Assembly (NCBI GenBank): GCA_910577415.1
Contig: CAJTLK010000051.1
Location: 1-12,686 of the forward strand
DNA from: an uncultured Oscillospiraceae bacterium
GTDB lineage: Bacteria > Bacillota > Clostridia > Oscillospirales > Oscillospiraceae
Direction of reading: 5' to 3'
DNA: 12,686 bases
The notes under the pieces were generated by a model. That model had not been told where the DNA came from and did not search any database. It was given only the letters and a program-made list of their open reading frames with translations. How positions within the stretch are numbered: the stretch's first letter is position 1; each line of letters opens with the position of its first letter. A program made the position numbers and the translations under genes. Shown here one piece after another: positions 4,681 through 10,643 of this stretch.

Positions 4681-7006
4681 TCCTCCGCAGCTCCACCGCC
4701 ACGGCGGTGCGGTCATCGGCGGCGCCCACCCGCGCCTCACTCTCCTCCATCACCGTCCGGGCCAGCTCCTTTGGGCTTTCCCCATCGAAGGCCAGGAGCT
4801 TCTCCCGCACCCAATCGTCGTCGCCAGCGTCGCAGACGCCATCGCTGACCAGGAGCACGCAGTCCCCCTCCCCCAGCTCCAGCTTTGTCACGTCGGCCCC
4901 GCCGTCGGCAAGACCCGCCGGGAGGGCCGAGCCGACCAAACGGCTGACAACGCCGCTTTTCTTTACATAGGTAGGGGCGGCTCCCAGCTTGCATACCTCC
5001 CCTGCGCCGGTATAGAGGTCCAACCGCAGCAGGTCCACAGTGGTAAAGGCCCCGGTCTCCTCGTTACGGAGGGCCAAGGCGGAATTCACCGTCCGCAGGG
5101 CGGCGGCGGAGTCCATCCCCGAACGCAGAAACTCCTCCAGCAGCCGCACCGCCAAAGCGCTCTCCCGCCGGGCCAGCTCTCCGCTGCCCATACCGTCGCA
5201 GAGAAGGATGAAAAGGCTGCCGTCCTCCCGCTTGAACCAGGTGCCGGAATCTCCGCTCTCGCTCTGCCCCTCCCGGCGGCGGGCAGCCACCCCGGCCACC
5301 GCCAGCAGCGGCTCACACTGCAAGAAGGTCACCCGTCCCCGCCGCTCCTCCCCCAGACGCAGAGGAATGCCCATCAGGTCGGAGAGCTTCCGTACCTCGG
5401 CGGCGGTCTCCAGCCGCTCCAGACCGTCCCCGTCCACCTCTAGGCGGAGATGCCCGGCGGCGTCATAGTAGGCGGCGGTCTCTCCCTCCAGGCCCAAAGC
5501 GGTCAAATGGGCGCGCAGCTTTTTTTCCCGGAGCGGGTCGGGGGTCAGCTCGGCGGACAGCTCGGCGGAAGCGGCGGTGAGAACATGGTCCAGGGTCTCA
5601 TACTGGCGGCAGACCGCCCCCCGGCTTTCCCGAAGCCGGTTTTGGTACTGCTTCCGATACTGCAACGCGGTAAGCTCCTCGTTGGCTGCCTTGAGAAACT
5701 CGGTAAACTTCAAGCACCGCCCAGTGAACCAGCCGGGAAAATCGGAAGCCTCCCCCTTCCCCTTTTCCAGCATGATGGGAAGGGCGTCGTTCAGGGCATT
5801 ATAGGTGGAAACATAGTCGTGCTCCCAGCAGGTATTCCGCAGGGCGCATTTCCGGCAGACCTTGTCAGCGCATCGGTCAAAAATGGTGGAGGGGTCGCCG
5901 TCGTTGACACGGTTTTCCGGGAAGGCGGAGCGGAGAGCGTCCCGCACCGAGCGAAACGCTTTGGCGGTGGAACTCAGCCGCTCCCCCACATATTCCGCCC
6001 GGCGGCGCTCGGAATAGCTCGCTTTCCCTTGCTCCATGGCCGAGCGCAGACGCCGCAGACTGTTTTGAGGCAGAAGAAGAAAGATCACCGAAGCGATAAA
6101 GGCCTCGTAGAGCATGCTGGACCTGGGGCCGGAATCCCACAGCCAAAGAGCCACCGCGGCGTTGGAGACCACATAGCTCAGGGCAGCGAAGACCCGCCCC
6201 TGCCGCCAGCCTGCTCCGGTGAGGAGTCCTGAAAGGGCATAGGCCATGGTATAGACCGGCACGCTGCCCGCCGCCAGGTCCATTCCCAGCCCCAAGGCCA
6301 CCCCAGCCGCCGCCCCCCGGCTCAGTCCCCCGGTCCAGGCCAGGGTCATCACCAGCGTCACCGCCAACACCCGGCCCAGAGACAGGTCGGTAAAAAAACT
6401 CACCCCAGACATGGAGATCAGGGCGCTGCCTACCAAAAAGCCTAAGCTCACCGTCTGCCGGAGGGTAGCCATCCCCTCCCCCCGTCGGCCTCCCCAGGGG
6501 AGAAGGGCCAGGCGGTAAAAGTAGGCCGAGGCCCCGGCCAGGACCACCTCTGTAATGAAAAAGGCCACCGAGGCGGGGCGCCAGTTGGCGTCTCCCAAGT
6601 AGACAAAGCCGGTGAGGGCATCCATCATGGCGGCCACGGAGGGCATGAACCATCCCTTTTGATAGACCTTCAGGTCATAAAAGGCAAAGGCCACCGAAAA
6701 CACCAGCACACAGGCGGCGGTGTAGCGGATCCCCTCGGCCAGCCCCCGGAAAAAGAGATAGCCCAGTCCTGAACCTAAAAGGGCGCACAGCCCCGGTAGC
6801 CCAGACCCGGAGCAGGCCACCAGCCCCACGCCGAAGGGGGCGAAGCCGCCGAATATCTCCCCCCCGGAAAGCACAGCCCCCAGCAGCAGCCGCACCCCGC
6901 ACTCGGCGCTTCGCTCCAGCGCTTTTGAGTGGAGCACCACCCGCCCGGTCTCGCTCAATTCTTCCCCCATGCGGGCCGCTTTGGCCCTCCAGCTGCTTTC
7001 CGCCAT
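4676..7006 (-). CDS. spoIIE: Stage II sporulation protein E (SpoIIE), membrane PP2C phosphatase
   Basis: The product is 776 residues (the Bacillus protein is about 827). Residues about 37-315 are a series of hydrophobic segments, consistent with the multi-span membrane domain that places SpoIIE at the polar septum. A conserved Cys cluster (CADKVCRKCALRNTCWE, 379-395) starts the linking domain. The C-terminal PP2C phosphatase shows CDGMGSG (603-609), VSDGVCDA (720-727) and DDRTAVAV (764-771), which carry the metal-binding aspartates. In sporulators it dephosphorylates SpoIIAA, releasing sigma-F in the forespore, and interacts with the division machinery. The start at 7006 (MAESSWRAK) is preferred over an in-frame ATG at 7105 because AGGAGGA (7013-7019) is 6 bases upstream and the longer frame runs through a REP-like palindrome and the promoter. 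Transcription is probably from a Spo0A-activated promoter near 7094. Confidence 0.95.
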   Translation of the reverse strand: MAESSWRAKAARMGEELSETGRVVLHSKALERSAECGVRLLLGAVLSGGEIFGGFAPFGVGLVACSGSGLPGLCALLGSGLGYLFFRGLAEGIRYTAACVLVFSVAFAFYDLKVYQKGWFMPSVAAMMDALTGFVYLGDANWRPASVAFFITEVVLAGASAYFYRLALLPWGGRRGEGMATLRQTVSLGFLVGSALISMSGVSFFTDLSLGRVLAVTLVMTLAWTGGLSRGAAAGVALGLGMDLAAGSVPVYTMAYALSGLLTGAGWRQGRVFAALSYVVSNAAVALWLWDSGPRSSMLYEAFIASVIFLLLPQNSLRRLRSAMEQGKASYSERRRAEYVGERLSSTAKAFRSVRDALRSAFPENRVNDGDPSTIFDRCADKVCRKCALRNTCWEHDYVSTYNALNDALPIMLEKGKGEASDFPGWFTGRCLKFTEFLKAANEELTALQYRKQYQNRLRESRGAVCRQYETLDHVLTAASAELSAELTPDPLREKKLRAHLTALGLEGETAAYYDAAGHLRLEVDGDGLERLETAAEVRKLSDLMGIPLRLGEERRGRVTFLQCEPLLAVAGVAARRREGQSESGDSGTWFKREDGSLFILLCDGMGSGELARRESALAVRLLEEFLRSGMDSAAALRTVNSALALRNEETGAFTTVDLLRLDLYTGAGEVCKLGAAPTYVKKSGVVSRLVGSALPAGLADGGADVTKLELGEGDCVLLVSDGVCDAGDDDWVREKLLAFDGESPKELARTVMEESEARVGAADDRTAVAVELRRK

Positions 7007-7021
7007 GACGTCTCCTCCTAT

Positions 7022-7044
7022 GTAGGGGGCGGACCTTTCCGCCC
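7022..7044 (+). repeat. REP-like palindrome, copy A (upstream of spoIIE)
   Basis: GTAG followed by GGGGGCGGA, loop CCTT, then TCCGCCC. The 7-bp stem is 7027-7033 with 7038-7044. It has the same GTAGGGG lead and GGGCGG/CCGCCC core as the copies at 8356 and 9081. It lies in the 5' leader of spoIIE, just before its RBS. Confidence 0.6.
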
Positions 7045-7093
7045 AAGCTTTCGCTTTTTCGCCGGGAGGGCGTAGGCCTCCCTTTTCGGAGAC

Positions 7094-7167
7094 AGTATAA
7101 TCCAAATTTTGGAAATTTCTTGCTGAAATATGGGAGCGGAGGAGGTGTTGCTTTCTCCGTTGTCAAA
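7094..7167 (-). promoter_or_regulatory. Candidate Spo0A-activated promoter region of spoIIE
   Basis: On the minus strand TATACT (7094-7099) is a good -10 with no consensus -35 at 17 bases, as seen in Spo0A-dependent sigma-A promoters. A 0A-box-like TTGTCAAA reads on the plus strand at 7160-7167, about 60 bases upstream of the -10, and a weaker TTGCTGAA is at 7120-7127, about 20 bases upstream. Consensus is close to TTGTCRAA. The first box also coincides with the -35 of the divergent dusB promoter, so its conservation could have another cause. Confidence 0.4.
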
Positions 7168-7188
7168 ATTACTGTTCCGTGGTACAAT
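7160..7188 (+). promoter_or_regulatory. Sigma-A promoter P1 of dusB
   Basis: TTGTCA (7160-7165) and TACAAT (7183-7188) are 17 bases apart, with TGG directly before the -10 making it an extended -10 promoter. Start point near 7195, about 105 bases before dusB. Confidence 0.75.
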
Positions 7189-7225
7189 AGATTCACTTTG
7201 CGAGCAAAGCGAGCTTAGTGAATCT
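7189..7225 (+). repeat. Inverted repeat in the dusB leader
   Basis: AGATTCACT (7189-7197) is the exact reverse complement of AGTGAATCT (7217-7225), with an inner hairpin CTTTG-CGAG-CAAAG (7196-7209 region). It lies at the predicted P1 start and would form a hairpin at the 5' end of that transcript. There is no T run, so it is not a standard terminator. Confidence 0.55.
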
Positions 7226-7237
7226 TCTGTGCCCTTG

Positions 7238-7246
7238 TGGTACAAT
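7238..7246 (+). promoter_or_regulatory. Possible second dusB promoter (extended -10)
   Basis: TGG-TACAAT repeats the extended -10 of P1 exactly; the shared word is GTGGTACAATA. No convincing -35 lies 17 bases upstream. It may be a weaker tandem promoter or a sequence duplication. Confidence 0.4.
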
Positions 7247-7300
7247 AAAAAATAATGCGCGGGGATAACGTGACGCCGAGGAGCAAAGGAGGGGGAGATA

Positions 7301-8284
7301 ATGAAGATCGGGACCGTAGATATTCCCTCCCCCCTGGCCCTGGCCCCCATGGCGGGGGTCACGGACCTGGCCTTTCGGCAAATTTGCCGGGAGCTGGGGG
7401 CGGGATATACCGTCACCGAGATGGTGTCAGCCAAGGCTCTTTGCTACCAGGATAAAAAGACCCTTCCCCTCCTCACCCTGGGGGAGGCCGAGCACCCCGC
7501 CGCCGTGCAGCTTTTCGGCTCTGACGAGGTCTCCATGGAGAAGGGGGCCGCCAAGGCGGCGGAATACTCCGGCGCGGATATTATTGACATCAACATGGGC
7601 TGCCCCGTGCCCAAGGTCTGCAATAACGGAGAAGGCTCCGGCCTTGCCCGGGACCCGGAGAAGGCCGCTAAGATCGCCGCCGCCGTGGTGCGGGGCGCAG
7701 AAGGCAAGCCGGTGACGGCAAAAATACGTCTGGGCTGGGACAAGGGCAGCCTCAACTGTGTGGAGCTGGCCCAGCGTCTGGAACAGGCCGGGGTGTCCGC
7801 CATCGCCGTCCACGGCAGGACCAAGGTGCAGATGTACTCGGGCACAGCGGACTGGAATACCATCCGCTCGGTACGCCAGGCGGTGTCCATCCCGGTCATC
7901 GCCAACGGCGACGTCTTTTCCCCCAAGGACGCGGTGGACATTTTAAAACGCACCGGCTGCGAAATGCTGATGATCGGTAGAGGGTCCTTCGGCAACCCCT
8001 GGCTTTTCCATCAGTGCGCCGCCGCCCTGCGGGGCGAACCGATCCCACCCCGGCCTCCCCTGGCCCAGCGGTGCGACACAGTGGTGCGGCAGATCGAACT
8101 GTGCGCCCAGTATAAGGGCGAGCGCATCGCCTGCCTGGAGGCCCGGAAGCACTATGCCTGGTATCTCAAGGGCGTTCCCTATGCGGGATATTATAAGGAG
8201 CAGATCTGCAGGGTGGAGACCCTGGAGCAGGTCTATGAGCTGACAAAGGGCATCAAGCGGGATCTAAAGGACGAAAAGGAATAG
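7301..8284 (+). CDS. dusB: tRNA-dihydrouridine synthase, DusB type
   Basis: The product is 327 residues, the usual size for DusB. It is a cytoplasmic FMN enzyme that reduces specific uridines in the tRNA D-loop using NADPH. The TIM-barrel begins with the family signature LAPMAGVTDLAFR (13-25). NMGCPVPK (98-105) carries Cys101, the expected catalytic acid. AKIRLGW (140-146) and HGRTKVQMYSG (171-181) are the FMN/RNA-binding Lys and His motifs, followed by NGDV (202-205) and IGRGSFGNPW (225-234) for flavin phosphate binding. The ATG at 7301 has AAAGGAGG (7285-7292) 8 bases upstream. It is divergent from spoIIE and has a strong extended -10 promoter. A REP-like palindrome starts at the base after its TAG stop. 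DusB versus another bacterial Dus subtype is judged from motif wording only. Confidence 0.92.
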   Translation: MKIGTVDIPSPLALAPMAGVTDLAFRQICRELGAGYTVTEMVSAKALCYQDKKTLPLLTLGEAEHPAAVQLFGSDEVSMEKGAAKAAEYSGADIIDINMGCPVPKVCNNGEGSGLARDPEKAAKIAAAVVRGAEGKPVTAKIRLGWDKGSLNCVELAQRLEQAGVSAIAVHGRTKVQMYSGTADWNTIRSVRQAVSIPVIANGDVFSPKDAVDILKRTGCEMLMIGRGSFGNPWLFHQCAAALRGEPIPPRPPLAQRCDTVVRQIELCAQYKGERIACLEARKHYAWYLKGVPYAGYYKEQICRVETLEQVYELTKGIKRDLKDEKE

Positions 8285-8310
8285 GCGGGCGGATAATATC
8301 CGCCCCTACA
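8285..8310 (-). repeat. REP-like palindrome, copy B (after dusB)
   Basis: GGGCGGATA, one base, TATCCGCCC (8287-8305), followed by CTAC. Read on the minus strand it starts GTAGGGGCGG like the other copies. It directly abuts the dusB stop and faces copy C across 46 bases. Confidence 0.75.
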
Positions 8311-8355
8311 AGAAAACACATCCACCACCCGTGTACCTGTCCCCTACACGTCTAC

Positions 8356-8379
8356 GTAGGGGCGGCTATCAGCCGCCCG
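8356..8379 (+). repeat. REP-like palindrome, copy C (before sigma gene)
   Basis: GTAG then GGGCGGCT (8360-8367), loop ATC, AGCCGCCC (8371-8378). It pairs head-to-head with copy B. A further CCCCTAC at 8341-8347 is the reverse complement of its GTAGGGG lead. Confidence 0.75.
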
Positions 8380-8392
8380 CGGGCGCACACGA

Positions 8393-8401
8393 TGCTATTA
8401 T
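8393..8401 (+). promoter_or_regulatory. Possible extended -10 promoter of the sigma gene
   Basis: TGC-TATTAT (8393-8401) is an extended -10 one base off consensus, 26 bases before the start codon. The -35 position falls within palindrome copy C (CCGCCC), so any activity would depend on the extended -10. A very short leader would result; read-through from dusB is the alternative. Confidence 0.35.
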
Positions 8402-8426
8402 TTCAACAGAAAGGAGGGAGCAGACC

Positions 8427-9005
8427 ATGACCGACCTTGAACTGGTCACAGCCGCCCAGCAGGGCGACCAGGCAGCCTTTGGCGCGTTGGTGGAAAAATA
8501 CCAGGCTATGGCCTACTCCCAGGCCCTCCGCATGGTAGGCAACCCCGATGACGCAGCCGACGCCACCCAAGACGCCTTCCTCAACGCCTGGCGCGCTTTA
8601 CCGGGCTTCCAGGGGCAGAGTTCCTTTTCCACCTGGCTCTATCGCCTGACCTCCAACGCCTGTATCGACCTTCTTCGCCGCTCCAAGCGCCGCCCCACGC
8701 TCTCTATCACCGTAGCCGACGAGGACGAAGAGGGTCCCCAGGAAACGGACATTCCCGACGAACGCTGGTCCCCGGAACGGGAGCTGGAGCGAAAGGAGAC
8801 CCGCCAGACCGTCCGTTCAGGTCTCTCCGCTCTCTCCCCAGAGCACCGGGAAGTGCTGGCCCTACGGGAGTTTGAGGGGCTTTCCTACCAGGAGATCGCC
8901 CAGCTTTTGGAGCTGGAGGAGGGTACGGTAAAGTCCCGCATTGCAAGGGCCCGGCTGGCCCTGCGAGAATTTCTTTTGAATAGCGGGAACTTTTCCCCGC
9001 CATGA
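8427..9005 (+). CDS. ECF-type RNA polymerase sigma factor (RpoE/SigW-like)
   Basis: The product is 192 residues with the two-domain layout of extracytoplasmic-function sigma factors. Sigma region 2 (about 20-90) includes DDAADATQDAFLNAWRAL (41-58) and the promoter-melting FSTWLYRLTSNACIDLLRR (67-85). An acidic linker (97-125) leads to sigma region 4 (about 128-182), with ALSPEHREVLALREFEGLSY and the helix-turn-helix YQEIAQLLELEEGTVKSRIA (154-173). It directs RNA polymerase to a small regulon, released when its anti-sigma partner is inactivated. The start at 8427 is chosen over a possible one at 8331 because AAAGGAGG (8410-8417) precedes it and the longer frame runs through palindrome copy C. 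The anti-sigma gene follows 133 bases later, with a palindrome pair in the gap. No clear self-recognised AAC/CGT-type promoter was found upstream. Confidence 0.92.
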   Translation: MTDLELVTAAQQGDQAAFGALVEKYQAMAYSQALRMVGNPDDAADATQDAFLNAWRALPGFQGQSSFSTWLYRLTSNACIDLLRRSKRRPTLSITVADEDEEGPQETDIPDERWSPERELERKETRQTVRSGLSALSPEHREVLALREFEGLSYQEIAQLLELEEGTVKSRIARARLALREFLLNSGNFSPP

Positions 9006-9030
9006 GCGTCAAAGTGAGTAAATGAAGGTC

Positions 9031-9057
9031 CCGGGCGGGTTTAGAACCCGCCCCTAC
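9031..9057 (-). repeat. REP-like palindrome, copy D (between sigma and anti-sigma genes)
   Basis: GGGCGGGTT (9033-9041), loop TAG, AACCCGCCC (9045-9053), then CTAC. Inverted relative to copy E, from which it is separated by 23 bases. Confidence 0.78.
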
Positions 9058-9080
9058 GCCCCGTTTATATGTATCCATTT

Positions 9081-9106
9081 GTAGGGGCGGGTCCCAGACC
9101 CGCCCG
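9081..9106 (+). repeat. REP-like palindrome, copy E (between sigma and anti-sigma genes)
   Basis: GTAG then GGGCGGGTC (9085-9093), loop CCA, GACCCGCCC (9097-9105). It has the same lead as copies A and C; the inner stem differs from copy D by a compensated T-A to C-G change. Confidence 0.78.
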
Positions 9107-9138
9107 CCCAGAATGATATAAGAAGGGAGGAACGCCCC

Positions 9139-10347
9139 ATGGCATACTGTGAAGACTATATCGAACTTATCAGCGCCGCCCTCGACGGGGTGCTCTCCCC
9201 TGCTGAACAGGAGAAGCTGACCGCTCATCTTTCCACCTGCCGGGAATGTCAAAAGCTCTATGATGACCTGGCCGCTCTCCGCTCCGCTATGTCCGGCCTA
9301 CCCCCGGTCTCCGTCCCCCCGGAGCTGAAGGAGCGTATCATGGACGCCGTAGCAGCGGAGGCCCAGGACGCGAAAGTGGTCCCCTTTGCCCCCGCGGAGA
9401 AAAAGGCCTCCTCGATCCGCTGGCAGCGGTGGCTGGCCTCCGCCGCCGTGTTGGCCATCGCGGTGCTGGGCACCTGGAGCTGGAAGCCTTGGGAGAGCCG
9501 CTCCGACGTAGCCCTTCCCCACTTCAACGAGACTACCGTTTCTGACCGGGGCGTGGGCAGCTCGTCCCACCCCGTAACGAAAGCCGCTGGTGCCGCCCCC
9601 GCGGCTCCTATTGTCCCCACTCCCGCGCCCACCCCTCTGCCGGAGCCTGCCTCCGCCCCCGTGGAGGTCTCCGCCCCCACGGAGGAAGGCGCCGCGGCCC
9701 CCTTCTCCGACAATAGCGGCGACGCTCTTACGGAGTTTAGGGACGCCAACGCCGGAATGGGCCACGGCAGCATTAAGGTCAAAACCGCTGCCCCCACCGG
9801 CGGCGATATTTCTGCCTTCTCTTCCGAATCTCCCTCCGCCGAATCGGCCTACGGCTTTACCTCCGTTGGTCAGGCGCCGGACGCCTCCTTACCAGAGGAG
9901 TCCTCCAGCCTCCAGACCGTCCCCATCCAGTCCAACGCCTCTGTTTCCAGCATCTCCGGGGATAGTCAGCCCACCGCCATGCCCCGGCTGTTCTCCATTG
10001 CTCCAGCCGCTGCCCATTCCGCCCCTGTCCTCCCCTCCACCGGCGAGGAAGAGGTTTCGGAGCAGAGCGTGACCTCCCAAACCGACGCGGTCAACGTGCT
10101 GGTCAACTACATCTACGAGTTTGTGGGCACGGTGGAGCCGGTGGAGGACAGCCAGGACGGCTGCTACGCCGTCGACAGCCCCACCGGGGTCTCCGGGACC
10201 GTGACCTGCGCGGGGGAGGATGAGGAGGTCTACCTTCTGGACTACCAGGACGACCTCTCCCCCGATATCTTCCACTATACGGTCAATAAGCGGACCGGCG
10301 AGGTCATTCTGCTTGAACAGGAGGAACTCTCCGACTCAGCATTTTAA
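9139..10347 (+). CDS. Membrane-anchored anti-sigma factor with zinc-finger (ZAS/HC2) domain
   Basis: The product is 402 residues. The N-terminus is an anti-sigma zinc-finger domain: Cys4, then HLSTCREC with His30, Cys34 and Cys37, matching the C-x25-H-x3-C-x2-C ZAS pattern that clamps ECF sigma factors. One membrane helix follows (about 96-114, WLASAAVLAIAVLGTW). The outer part is a long Ala/Ser/Pro/Thr-rich, low-complexity region (about 125-320) and a compact C-terminal segment (about 320-402, TDAVNVLVNYIYEF onward) with two Cys, CYAVDS and VTCAGE, which I do not recognise. The partner is almost certainly the sigma factor encoded just upstream. GGGAGG lies 9 bases before the ATG. Release of the sigma factor by proteolysis or by conformational change cannot be decided from sequence. 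Confidence 0.88.
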   Translation: MAYCEDYIELISAALDGVLSPAEQEKLTAHLSTCRECQKLYDDLAALRSAMSGLPPVSVPPELKERIMDAVAAEAQDAKVVPFAPAEKKASSIRWQRWLASAAVLAIAVLGTWSWKPWESRSDVALPHFNETTVSDRGVGSSSHPVTKAAGAAPAAPIVPTPAPTPLPEPASAPVEVSAPTEEGAAAPFSDNSGDALTEFRDANAGMGHGSIKVKTAAPTGGDISAFSSESPSAESAYGFTSVGQAPDASLPEESSSLQTVPIQSNASVSSISGDSQPTAMPRLFSIAPAAAHSAPVLPSTGEEEVSEQSVTSQTDAVNVLVNYIYEFVGTVEPVEDSQDGCYAVDSPTGVSGTVTCAGEDEEVYLLDYQDDLSPDIFHYTVNKRTGEVILLEQEELSDSAF

Positions 10348-10350
10348 GAA

Positions 10351-10372
10351 ACGCGGATAGAGCCGCCGCTAC
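10351..10372 (-). repeat. Degenerate REP-like palindrome, copy F
   Basis: GCGGATA, GAG, CCGCCGCTAC resembles copy B (GCGGATAATATCCGCCCCTAC) with a shortened centre and one substitution. It starts 4 bases after the anti-sigma stop, mirroring the place of copies B and D relative to their upstream genes. Confidence 0.4.
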
Positions 10373-10459
10373 CAAAAATCCACCCCTCCCTGCACCAAAT
10401 CCGCCAGAGAATGAGCCTCCGGTCACGATTTGAGATCAGCAGGGAGGGGCAAATTTTTG
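10373..10459 (+). other. Long nested hairpin after the anti-sigma gene (possible terminator or structured RNA)
   Basis: Nested pairings on the same axis: CAAAAAT (10373-10379) with ATTTTTG (10453-10459); CCCCTCCCTGC (10383-10393) with GCAGGGAGGGG (10439-10449); CAAATC (10396-10401) with GATTTG (10427-10432); CCAGAG (10404-10409) with CTCCGG (10417-10422, one mismatch). The 3' side ends in a T run, so it may terminate the sigma/anti-sigma transcript despite its length. It does not match any RNA family I can name. Confidence 0.5.
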
Positions 10460-10463
10460 TCAC

Positions 10464-10539
10464 GGCAGGTTGGAAATCACCTCTGACTGGCGGATCGCCT
10501 TGCAACCCGCCTTCATTTTTGTGCGAACCTCTCAAAAAT
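10464..10539 (+). other. Further hairpins upstream of the EF-G-like gene
   Basis: GGCAGGTTG (10464-10472) pairs with CAACCCGCC (10503-10511) with one mismatch and encloses GGCG-GAT-CGCC (10489-10499). Next, ATTTTTG (10515-10521) pairs with CAAAAAT (10533-10539), repeating in opposite order the arm words of the hairpin to the left. All of this lies upstream of the mapped sigma-A promoter. With the preceding structures it fills the 296-bp gap between anti-sigma and EF-G-like genes. Confidence 0.4.
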
Positions 10540-10543
10540 CTTC

Positions 10544-10572
10544 TTGTCATGGCGCTCATTTTGCGCTATAAT
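10544..10572 (+). promoter_or_regulatory. Sigma-A promoter of the EF-G-like gene
   Basis: TTGTCA (10544-10549), 17 bases, TATAAT (10567-10572): a near-perfect sigma-A promoter. Start point near 10579, leader about 65 bases. A short inverted repeat ACAGTG/CACTGT (10581-10586 and 10610-10615) lies in the leader. The 8-bp inverted repeat TTCTTGTC (10541-10548) and GACAAGAA (10574-10581) brackets the promoter. Confidence 0.88.
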
Positions 10573-10643
10573 GGACAAGAACAGTGTAATCTGGGCGTGT
10601 ATCTGGACCCACTGTAACCCCACAACGTAAGGAGAGACGACCC

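Noticed and set aside
5450..6232. A 260-codon plus-strand frame inside spoIIE
   Set aside because: It is antisense to the membrane and linker regions of a convincing SpoIIE, and has no domain or RBS.
7007..7105. Longer SpoIIE start at 7105
   Set aside because: The extra 33 residues are encoded by the REP-like palindrome and the promoter region and match no SpoIIE N-terminus. The ATG at 7006 has an excellent RBS, and the predicted start point lies within the extension.
8310..8355. Self-regulated ECF promoter (AAC ... CGT) upstream of the sigma gene
   Set aside because: GAAAAC (8312-8317) and CGTG (8330-8333) are only 12 bases apart, whereas ECF promoters need about 16-17; other CGT words are too far.
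8331..8426. Longer sigma-factor start at 8331
   Set aside because: The extension is translated from palindrome copy C and shows no sigma-factor similarity. The ATG at 8427 has AAAGGAGG at correct spacing.
8285..9106. CRISPR array or MITE made of the repeated palindromes
   Set aside because: Copies are only two per cluster, inverted relative to each other, with spacers of different length, so it is not a CRISPR array. No target duplication or long terminal inverted repeat bounds a pair, so a classical MITE is not supported; REP/BIME-like fits better.
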